Shown one piece after another: positions 1 to 5,679 of a stretch of DNA of 10,298 nt; the stretch's first letter is position 1; each line of letters opens with the position of its first letter. The position numbers and the translations under genes are program-made. Source of the stretch: JBAVEL01 sp049587715 (lineage in GTDB: Bacteria > Bacteroidota > Ignavibacteria > UBA10030 > UBA6906); the NCBI GenBank assembly GCA_049587715.1, contig JBAVEL010000113.1, positions 1 to 10,298 of the forward strand, in the 5' to 3' direction. Below the pieces are notes generated by a model, which had not been told where the DNA came from, searched no databases, and was given only the letters and a program-made list of their open reading frames with translations.

Positions 1-45
1 GTACTGCCCTCATTGCGTTATTTGCGTGATCCAGAGCACAAAATA

Positions 46-63
46 GGCGGTTTTTGGCGGTTT
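46..63 (+). repeat. Tandem direct repeat GGCGGTTT x2 upstream of a promoter
   Basis: Two exact copies of GGCGGTTT lie at 46-53 and 56-63, so their starts are 10 bases apart, about one helical turn. They sit 16 bases upstream of the -35 box at 79-84, a typical place for activator half-sites. That they bind a protein is inference; an 8-base repeat can also arise by chance in GC-rich DNA. The rest of the leader (1-133) shows no gene that I can support. Confidence 0.35.
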
Positions 64-78
64 CCTGCGAGTCGGGAG

Positions 79-107
79 TTGACTTCCGCCCCTCCGGGTG
101 GTATATT
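79..107 (+). promoter_or_regulatory. Sigma-70-type promoter for the membrane protein gene
   Basis: TTGACT at 79-84 and TATATT at 102-107 are separated by exactly 17 bases, close to the housekeeping consensus. Transcription should begin near 113-115, about 20 bases before the ATG at 134. The same -10 sequence and spacing recur upstream of udk and of the M16 peptidase gene. Confidence 0.75.
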
Positions 108-133
108 GCGACGGGGAAAGGGCGGAGATCCGG

Positions 134-1282
134 ATGAGAAAACCGAAGGGGGTGTTCTGGCTGTGGCTCTCGGCGGTGGCGGTGTCGCTGGCATCGCTGC
201 TTCTGCCGAACGACGGGTCCACCACGGTTTCCGGGTTCATCAGCTATGTTTCCCAGCTCCTCCTGTTCATCCTGAGCGTTTACCTGGTCGGGAGGGAGCC
301 GGTCCGCAAGAACAAGTTCATCTTCCTGAACTTCGCCGTTTTCTTCGGCACATCCCTTCTCTTCCACCTGTATCATTTTGTCGGGACATTCATTCTCCCC
401 GGTTCCCCGTACGCCCGCTTTTTCTTCACCGAGTATGTGTCCCTGGGCGGCTATTTTCTTCTGCTGGCTCTGGCGGTTGTCTACCTGGCCATTGACACTC
501 TGTTCCGGGACCACCGGGTGGTCACCAAGTATCTGCTTTCGTTCGCACTCGCGGGGGGCTTCTTCTGGTACTACTATCAGGACTATGTGCGGGATCCCTT
601 CCATCTCTACCGGACGGAGACCGCCCTGACCTGGGGGGAGCTGAGCGAATCCTATGCCCGCCTGCAGAAGACCGGCGACGGCAGTGAACCCACTCCGGTG
701 GAGCTCATCCGGGACACGGAGTTGCACTACTGGCGGGAGGGGGCCCGGGTGGGGATGATGTACGAGGAGGAGAAGGCGAGGACCGTGACCTCCCTCTATC
801 CGTACCTGAGCGGAGACAACTATAAGATTCTGTTCTTCGCCCCTCTCTACGAAAACGTGGTGTACATGAACATCCTGTGCGTGGGGTTCATCCTGCTCTT
901 CTTCGGGTACCAGTACAGAAGAGACCCCCCGCAGGGTGCCTACATAGACAAGATCATGTTCCTCCTCGCCCTGTTCTGTGCCATGGAAATCCTCCACGCC
1001 TGGAGCTTTATCAAGAGCGTGGAGTGGCGCACATTCCACGAATACGTGAGCATCGGGCAGTACGTTTCCTCGGCCATCCTGGCCCTGGTCTGCTGGTTCT
1101 TCGCCCTGCGGCTCCGTTTTGTGACTTCCGTCAAGGGCGAGTACTACGAACAGGAGATTCAGGCCCGGCCGGCGGGAATTACACGGTGGCGGGACTGGCT
1201 GGATGATTTCGTGCTTGCCCATTTCTTCAACCGGAAGGAAATTGTGGGCAGAATGTTCGCGAAATCGGCCCCTCCGGATTGA
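134..1282 (+). CDS. Multi-pass membrane protein of unknown function
   Basis: I do not recognise this 382-residue protein. About eight hydrophobic segments are visible, near residues 7-24, 33-52, 61-83, 97-121, 132-149, 242-260, 271-293 and 308-329. A hydrophilic stretch of roughly 90 residues (about 155-240) lies between segments five and six and is rich in acidic and aromatic residues. The C-terminal 50 residues are charged and probably cytoplasmic. No catalytic motif, kinase domain or transporter signature is apparent. The ATG at 134 is chosen because GGAG at 124-127 precedes it by 6 bases; the in-frame GTG at 98 overlaps the promoter -10 region and is unlikely. The gene has its own strong promoter and is followed after 85 bases by an AAA+/Fis regulator on the same strand. 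A sensory or signalling membrane partner is conceivable but unproven. Confidence 0.8.
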   Translation: MRKPKGVFWLWLSAVAVSLASLLLPNDGSTTVSGFISYVSQLLLFILSVYLVGREPVRKNKFIFLNFAVFFGTSLLFHLYHFVGTFILPGSPYARFFFTEYVSLGGYFLLLALAVVYLAIDTLFRDHRVVTKYLLSFALAGGFFWYYYQDYVRDPFHLYRTETALTWGELSESYARLQKTGDGSEPTPVELIRDTELHYWREGARVGMMYEEEKARTVTSLYPYLSGDNYKILFFAPLYENVVYMNILCVGFILLFFGYQYRRDPPQGAYIDKIMFLLALFCAMEILHAWSFIKSVEWRTFHEYVSIGQYVSSAILALVCWFFALRLRFVTSVKGEYYEQEIQARPAGITRWRDWLDDFVLAHFFNRKEIVGRMFAKSAPPD

Positions 1283-1290
1283 CCGCGGTC
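1281..1290. repeat. 10-bp perfect palindrome GACCGCGGTC
   Basis: GACCGCGGTC is its own reverse complement. It begins inside the stop codon of the membrane protein gene, in the 85-base gap before the regulator gene. It could be an operator half-site or chance; there is no T-run after it, so it is not an intrinsic terminator. Confidence 0.25.
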
Positions 1291-1367
1291 ACATCAACGG
1301 GGCCGGGCTGTGTGTATCTTGTCGGTGGATGCAAAACCAGGATCAGGCAGAGAGCCGGGATGGTGCC

Positions 1368-2390
1368 ATGAGTAATCCGATCACAGAAACCGCTCACCGG
1401 ACTTCGGGCGGGGAATTCGAGTACCCGATCGTCGGCAGGAGTCGGGCGGCCGAGAAGCTCCGGGAGGATATCCGGAGACTCGCAGGGTCGCGGGCCGACG
1501 TGATCATCGTGGGAGAGGCGGGGGTGGGGAAGGGCGCCGTAGCCAGGAACCTCTACCACCTGAGCCAGGGATCGTCGCCGCATCCCTTCAAGGCCATTAA
1601 TCTGTCCGTGCTGGATGACCGGGAGCTGGAGTCGCTCCTGTTCGGATTCGACCGGGGAGCGGAAGGTCTTCCCGCCACGTCCCGCCGGGGGCTCTTCGAG
1701 CAGGTCAACGGGGGCACCCTCGTCATCGAGGAGATCGAGGAGGCCAGCTTCCGGAACCAGATGAAGATCCTCAGCTTCATCAACGAGCGCACGACCCGGA
1801 GGATCGGGGGAGACGTGCCCGAGCCCGTGGATATCCGTTTGATCGTGACCCTCAAGGCGGATCCCCGGGAGCTTCTGGAGCGCCGGAAGCTGATGGATGA
1901 TCTCTTCGCGCGCCTCCAGGAGTTCGAGAAGATCGAGGTGGTGCCCTTGCGCGAGAAACCGGAAGACATACCGGTTCTGGTCCGGCATTTCGCCGACGAG
2001 ATCTGCCGGGAGCTGGGCGTGGGAGATCTGATTATCGACATCAACGCCATTGACGTGCTGGTCCGCCAGCCCTGGCGTGAGAACCTCCGCGAGCTCAAGG
2101 CGGTGGTGGACAAGTCCGTGCTCTTCTCGAATCAGGGCCGTTTCGTCCTGCCCCCCGAGCTGGTGGACGAGAAGACGGAAGTGGTGAAGATGATCAACAA
2201 CATCGTGGCGGGCCAGGAATTCATCCTGGACAAGTCCCTCGATGTCATCGAGAAGGGCATCATCGAGCGGTCCCTCGAGAAGTTCGGCTTCAACCAGTCG
2301 AAGGCGGCCCAGTTCCTCGGGATGACCGAACAGACATTCCGCTACAAGCTGAAACGGCTGGGGATCGCCAGCGCCCGGTCCCGGTCCTGA
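1368..2390 (+). CDS. AAA+ / Fis-type HTH transcriptional regulator, degenerate sigma-54 activator-like
   Basis: This 340-residue protein has the layout of a bacterial enhancer-binding protein without an N-terminal receiver or sensor domain. Walker A is GEAGVGKG (49-56), the GNVREL-like sensor II region is PWRENLREL (235-243), and the C-terminus carries a Fis-type helix-turn-helix (about 297-332). Key parts of the sigma-54 engine are altered. The GAFTGA loop reads GAEGLP (97-102), Walker B has EE instead of DE (121-122), the sensor I Asn position is Lys163, and the first arginine-finger position is Met176 while Arg182 remains. In the known family the GAFTGA loop contacts sigma-54, so this protein may regulate without it, as TyrR does. 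The start at 1368 follows a weak GGGA (1357-1360). In-frame ATGs at 1203 and 1329 are possible, but 1203 lies inside the preceding gene. It probably works with that membrane protein, by position only. Confidence 0.85.
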   Translation: MSNPITETAHRTSGGEFEYPIVGRSRAAEKLREDIRRLAGSRADVIIVGEAGVGKGAVARNLYHLSQGSSPHPFKAINLSVLDDRELESLLFGFDRGAEGLPATSRRGLFEQVNGGTLVIEEIEEASFRNQMKILSFINERTTRRIGGDVPEPVDIRLIVTLKADPRELLERRKLMDDLFARLQEFEKIEVVPLREKPEDIPVLVRHFADEICRELGVGDLIIDINAIDVLVRQPWRENLRELKAVVDKSVLFSNQGRFVLPPELVDEKTEVVKMINNIVAGQEFILDKSLDVIEKGIIERSLEKFGFNQSKAAQFLGMTEQTFRYKLKRLGIASARSRS

Positions 2391-2416
2391 CGCACCGAGA
2401 CGCACGCGATGTGCAC

Positions 2417-2443
2417 AAGGCCCTCCCTCAGGGAGGGCCTTTT
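2417..2443 (+). terminator. Intrinsic terminator after the regulator gene
   Basis: AAGGCCCTCC (2417-2426) pairs perfectly with GGAGGGCCTT (2432-2441) around a five-base CTCAG loop, followed by a short T-run ending at 2443. It lies 26 bases after the regulator stop. The minus-strand side lacks a T-run (CCTTGTGC), so it should mainly serve the plus strand. The stop codon of the convergent glycosyltransferase lies within the hairpin. Confidence 0.7.
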
Positions 2444-3534
2444 CCATGATAGACCCTTCCCTTCCACTCCACCCTGCGCGAAACCAGAACCATGGGAGGA
2501 ATCAAGGTCACGTATGCCCAGAGGTAGGCCTCCATCAGCGGGAAGAGCGGCAGCAACCGCAAGCAGCGGAGCCGGACGAGGGCGGGGAGGATGAGCAGCA
2601 GATCGGCCGCCCCTTTCGCGGCCGCCAGATAGACACCGGCAAGGGGCGCGCTCCAGAGCGCCGCCAGAAGCCCCACATGGAACAGGTAGAGCACGGAGAA
2701 GAGCAGGAGGACCGGAGCGGGGAAGCCGGTTCCGCCGGTGAACCAGCGCTTCTTCTGGCGGAGAAGCTCTCCAATCCCGGCGCAGGGGGCGCTCTGGACC
2801 ATGGCCTGGGGATCGAGGGGAAAACACAGGCGGTAGCGGCCTCCGCGCGTTACGGCCCTCACGAGCGCCATATCTTCGGTGACGCTGAAGGGGATGCCCG
2901 GAAAGCCGCCTGCGGCCCGATAGGCCTCCGCCCGTACCGCCAGGTTGGTCCCCACCGCCGTGAGGGGATACCGCAGACGGGCCCACGCGGCGGCGAGGGA
3001 GAAGAGAAAGAGCCAGTCAAGCGCCTGGACGCCCGCTGCAATCCCGCTCCCCGACAACAGGGTGAAGCCCGCCACCGCGCCGGTCCGCGGGCTCCGGAAA
3101 TGCCCCACGGTTCTCGAAATCCACCGGGGGGGGACCGTGCAATCGGCATCGGTGAACAGGTAGAACTCCGCATCGGTTGCGTCGCACGCGCGGGCCAGGG
3201 CGGCGGCTTTTCCTTCGCCGCCGGGGCGCGTTGCCGAAATCAAGCGGAACCGGCGGATTTGTCTCCCCTCCTGGAGGGCGCGCCGGGGGGTGGCGTCGGT
3301 GGAGCCGTCGTCCACCACGATGACCTCGAAGAGGTCCGCGGGGTAGTCCTGCGAGGCGAGGCTGCGCAGGCACGGGCCGATGTTCTGCTCCTCGTTCCGC
3401 GCGGCAACAATGACGGCCACCCGCCGGGCCCGGGCCGCCGGCCGATCGCGCCGGGGAAGAGCAACGGCGAAGGCCGAGATGCCCAGAAGCGCAAGGTAGA
3501 GAAGCGGGGGAAAGAGCAGGACGGCATCGGGCAT
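2428..3534 (-). CDS. Membrane-anchored family 2 glycosyltransferase
   Basis: This 368-residue protein is a GT2 (GT-A fold) enzyme with the motifs of processive or lipid-linked glycosyltransferases. The nucleotide-binding start is VIVAARNEE (41-49), followed by the VDDGSTD aspartates (D75, D76), the metal-binding TDAD (128-131), the catalytic TED (219-221) and QKKRW (260-264). One hydrophobic anchor lies at the N-terminus (about 4-25), and three segments follow the catalytic domain (about 273-297, 301-322 and 328-351), so catalysis is at the cytoplasmic membrane face. It should transfer a sugar from an NDP-sugar to a lipid or growing glycan; the substrate cannot be read from the sequence. The start at 3534 is supported by GGAAGG seven bases upstream on the minus strand. 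The gene is a lone minus-strand unit, divergent from udk and convergent with the regulator, with no other glycan genes beside it. Its final KGPP codons and TGA form part of the opposing terminator hairpin. Confidence 0.9.
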   Translation of the reverse strand: MPDAVLLFPPLLYLALLGISAFAVALPRRDRPAARARRVAVIVAARNEEQNIGPCLRSLASQDYPADLFEVIVVDDGSTDATPRRALQEGRQIRRFRLISATRPGGEGKAAALARACDATDAEFYLFTDADCTVPPRWISRTVGHFRSPRTGAVAGFTLLSGSGIAAGVQALDWLFLFSLAAAWARLRYPLTAVGTNLAVRAEAYRAAGGFPGIPFSVTEDMALVRAVTRGGRYRLCFPLDPQAMVQSAPCAGIGELLRQKKRWFTGGTGFPAPVLLLFSVLYLFHVGLLAALWSAPLAGVYLAAAKGAADLLLILPALVRLRCLRLLPLFPLMEAYLWAYVTLIPPMVLVSRRVEWKGRVYHGKGPP

Positions 3535-3563
3535 GGGACGGCCTTCCGGGAAAGGAACAGGAA

Positions 3564-3592
3564 AACGTATCCAAAAGGGGGGCGGAATGCAA
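3564..3592 (-). promoter_or_regulatory. Weak candidate promoter for the glycosyltransferase gene
   Basis: On the minus strand, TTGCAT (3592-3587) and TACGTT (3569-3564) are 17 bases apart. They would start transcription near 3557, about 20 bases before the glycosyltransferase start codon. The -10 match is poor (three of six bases), so this is only a candidate. It lies back to back with the stronger udk promoter in the 126-base divergent gap. Confidence 0.3.
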
Positions 3593-3600
3593 CCGGGCGC

Positions 3601-3629
3601 TTGTTTTCGGTCTTCCCGGCGGGTATATT
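3601..3629 (+). promoter_or_regulatory. Sigma-70-type promoter for udk
   Basis: TTGTTT at 3601-3606 and TATATT at 3624-3629 have a 17-base spacer. The predicted start of transcription is near 3636, giving a leader of about 25 bases before the ATG at 3661. The layout matches the promoters at 79-107 and 4303-4331. Confidence 0.7.
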
Positions 3630-3649
3630 CCATCCGGTCCCACTCCTTC

Positions 3650-3655
3650 AGGGGA
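3650..3655 (+). promoter_or_regulatory. Ribosome binding site of udk
   Basis: AGGGGA ends five bases before the ATG at 3661 and fixes that codon as the start. Reading upstream in the same frame would run through the promoter and the divergent glycosyltransferase gene. Confidence 0.65.
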
Positions 3656-3660
3656 ACTCC

Positions 3661-4284
3661 ATGGCACATGAGCGCCTGGTCCTCGGCATTGCGGGCGGCT
3701 CCAGCTCGGGCAAAACCACGGTGGCCCGCGCGGTGGTGCACGCGCTCGGAGAGAAGAACGTGGCGGTGCTGCAGCATGACGCCTACTACAAGGACCTCTC
3801 CCTCTTTCCCGGTCTTCCCGTGTCGGAGATCAACTTCGACCATCCGGACGCGTACGATACCACCCTGCTGGTCGAGAATGTCAGGGTGCTGCGGGAAGGG
3901 CGCCCGGTGCGCCAGCCCGTGTACGACTACGTCACCTACCGGCGCACCGCGCAGGCGCGGACCGTGGAGCCCCGCTCCATCATTCTCCTGGAGGGCATCC
4001 TGATTCTCTCGGATCCGCGCCTGCGCGATCTGACCGATATCAAGGTGTACGTGGAGACCGACGACGACGAACGCCTCCTCCGGCGCATCCGGAGGGATGT
4101 TCTGGAACGCGGCCGCAGCGTGGAATCGGTGATGCATCAGTACATGCACACGGTGAAACCGATGCACCTTGAGTTTGTGGAACCCTCCAAGCGCTGGGCG
4201 GATATCATCATCCCGCGGGGCGGCGAGAACCACATCGCGATCGACATGCTCCTGGCGAAGCTGCATTCCCTCGTCGCCGCCTGA
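3661..4284 (+). CDS. udk: Uridine kinase
   Basis: This 207-residue cytosolic P-loop kinase phosphorylates uridine or cytidine to UMP or CMP in pyrimidine salvage. The P-loop GGSSSGKT is at 12-19. It is followed by QHDAYYKD (38-45), NFDHPDAYD (58-66), the substrate-region motif QPVYDYVTYRR (85-95), the EGILIL strand (111-116), the Arg-rich lid with ETDDDERLLRRIRRD (132-146) and ERGRS (149-153), and the C-terminal FVEPSKRWADIIIPRGG (172-188). These are the standard uridine kinase landmarks in the usual order, and the length fits bacterial Udk (about 210). The gene has its own promoter and SD and stands alone, with 102 bases and a new promoter before the next gene. The related uridine kinase-like group includes members of uncertain specificity, so the exact nucleoside preference is inferred. 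Confidence 0.93.
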   Translation: MAHERLVLGIAGGSSSGKTTVARAVVHALGEKNVAVLQHDAYYKDLSLFPGLPVSEINFDHPDAYDTTLLVENVRVLREGRPVRQPVYDYVTYRRTAQARTVEPRSIILLEGILILSDPRLRDLTDIKVYVETDDDERLLRRIRRDVLERGRSVESVMHQYMHTVKPMHLEFVEPSKRWADIIIPRGGENHIAIDMLLAKLHSLVAA

Positions 4285-4302
4285 CCCGTCCCCGGCGGCG
4301 CC

Positions 4303-4331
4303 TTGCTTCTCTTGGGCCCTTTGAATATATT
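4303..4331 (+). promoter_or_regulatory. Sigma-70-type promoter for the M16 peptidase / nuo operon
   Basis: TTGCTT at 4303-4308 and TATATT at 4326-4331 are separated by 17 bases, in the 102-base gap after udk. Transcription should begin near 4338, leaving a leader of about 50 bases before the ATG at 4387. No strong terminator is visible between udk and this point, so some read-through from udk is possible. Confidence 0.65.
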
Positions 4332-4386
4332 CAAGCGGGTCCCGACCGACCGCAGTGCGCGGGCCGGTGCAGGCCGACGAGACCGC

Positions 4387-5679
4387 ATGCTGAAGAACCC
4401 CCTGAGCCGTCGCTCCGACGCACACGCGCTGTACAGCAGGACCATCCTCGACAACGGCATCCGCGTCGTTTCCGAAAGGGTCTCCTCCGTCCGATCCGTC
4501 TCCCTGGGCCTCTGGGCGGATGTGGGCTCCCGGGACGAGTCCAGCGCCACCAACGGAATCACCCATTTCCTGGAGCACATGGTCTTCAAGGGGACCAGGA
4601 ACCGGAGCGTCGCCGACATTGCGCGGAGCCTGGAGCGTCTGGGGGGGTACCTGAATGCCTTTACCGCGAAGGAACACACCTGTTTCCACGCGCGGGTCCT
4701 GGATGTCCACCTCCCTGCAGCCCTGGACGTCGTGTCGGACCTGGTCCTCCACGCCACGTTCAGCCCGCAGGAGATGGAGAAGGAGAAACTCGTGGTCATC
4801 GAGGAACTCCGCAGCGCAGAGGACAACCCGGAGGACATCATCCACGACTACTTCGAGAAGGCCCTTTTCCCCCGGCATTCCCTGTGGTATCCCATCATCG
4901 GTACGGAGGAGAACCTGCGCCGGTTCAGCAGGGAGGATCTCCGGTCGCACGTGCGCTCCCATTACCTCTCGGGCCGGCTTGTGGTTGCCGCGGCCGGGAA
5001 TGTCGAGCACGGGGATCTTGTGCGGCACGTCCGCCGTTTCTTCTCCGGCCGGCGGGTCCGGGCGCAGGAGCGGTGCAGGGGGCCTCTCCCCGCGCGGATC
5101 CCCGACCGGGGGCGCTGCGAATACGATCGTCCCATCCAGCAGGCGCACGTGTGCATCGGAACGCGGGCATACGGGATGAGGCACCGGGAGAGGTATCCGC
5201 TCCTTGTGCTGAACGCCCTTCTGGGGGAAGGAATGAGCTCCCGCCTCTATCAGAGTGTGCGGGAGAAGCACGGCCTGGCCTATGCGATCTATTCCTATGT
5301 GAACATGCTGAGCGACACGGGGGTCTTCGGGGTCTATGCGGGCACGGAGGGGAAGAACACCGAGCGGACGATCGAGCTCATCCGGCGGGAACTGGACCGG
5401 GTGCGGAATCACGCGGTTCCCCGCGCCGAGCTGCAGCGGACGAAAGCCCAGATCAGGGGCACCATGCTGCTCTCTCTGGAAAACATGACCAGCCGGATGA
5501 TGCGACTGGGGGTCAGCGAACTGTATCTGGGGAGGGTCTCTCCTCTGGAGGCGATTCTCCGGGGCATGGGGGAGGTCACACCCGAGCGGGTGCAGGCGGT
5601 GGCGCAGGATCTCTTCCGGGATGAACGGCTTTCCGCCGTCATCATCAGGCCGGGGAAGGGGGCTTCCGCGCCATGCTGA
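4387..5679 (+). CDS. M16 family zinc metallopeptidase (processing-peptidase-like)
   Basis: This 430-residue protein is an inverzincin-type peptidase related to the beta subunit of mitochondrial processing peptidase and to bacterial YmxG/PqqL-like proteins. The inverted zinc motif HFLEH is at 60-64 (His60 and His64 as zinc ligands, Glu63 as the catalytic base). The third ligand is a Glu of VVIEEL, most likely Glu140, so the enzyme looks active. The second, inactive-type domain carries the conserved GMSSRLYQSVREKHGLAYA block. Full-length single-chain members are about 410-430 residues, which fits. No signal peptide is evident, so a cytoplasmic location is likely. ATG 4387 is the first start after the predicted transcription start; an in-frame TTG at 4303 coincides with the -35 box and is rejected. 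No clear SD is seen. The stop overlaps the next start by seven bases (ATGCTGA), which implies coupled translation. The natural substrate is unknown. Confidence 0.92.
   Translation: MLKNPLSRRSDAHALYSRTILDNGIRVVSERVSSVRSVSLGLWADVGSRDESSATNGITHFLEHMVFKGTRNRSVADIARSLERLGGYLNAFTAKEHTCFHARVLDVHLPAALDVVSDLVLHATFSPQEMEKEKLVVIEELRSAEDNPEDIIHDYFEKALFPRHSLWYPIIGTEENLRRFSREDLRSHVRSHYLSGRLVVAAAGNVEHGDLVRHVRRFFSGRRVRAQERCRGPLPARIPDRGRCEYDRPIQQAHVCIGTRAYGMRHRERYPLLVLNALLGEGMSSRLYQSVREKHGLAYAIYSYVNMLSDTGVFGVYAGTEGKNTERTIELIRRELDRVRNHAVPRAELQRTKAQIRGTMLLSLENMTSRMMRLGVSELYLGRVSPLEAILRGMGEVTPERVQAVAQDLFRDERLSAVIIRPGKGASAPC

Noticed and set aside
13..495. 160-codon plus-strand open frame at the left edge
   Set aside because: It is out of frame with the membrane protein gene, overlaps it heavily and shows no recognisable motif or start signal.
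1315..1320. TATCTT as a -10 box for the regulator gene
   Set aside because: No acceptable -35 box lies 15-19 bases upstream, and TTGACC at 1279-1284 is 30 bases away. The regulator may have its own promoter here, but the match is too weak to list.
2389..2405. Direct repeat GACGCAC x2 spaced 10 bases, between the regulator stop and its terminator
   Set aside because: It is a short repeat in a terminator leader with no promoter nearby; chance is the simplest explanation.
1227..2447. 406-codon minus-strand open frame opposite the AAA+ regulator
   Set aside because: The regulator on the plus strand has clear Walker, sensor and HTH motifs. The antisense translation shows none.
2446..3660. Plus-strand open frame extending udk upstream by several hundred codons
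   Set aside because: It is antisense to the glycosyltransferase, has charge-rich composition without motifs, and crosses the udk promoter. The udk start at 3661 has its own SD.
2428..5412. A 994-codon open frame on the minus strand running over udk and the M16 peptidase
   Set aside because: Only the 2428-3534 part has glycosyltransferase motifs and an SD-supported start. The upstream part is antisense to two well-recognised genes and reads as low-complexity, His/Arg/Gly-rich sequence.
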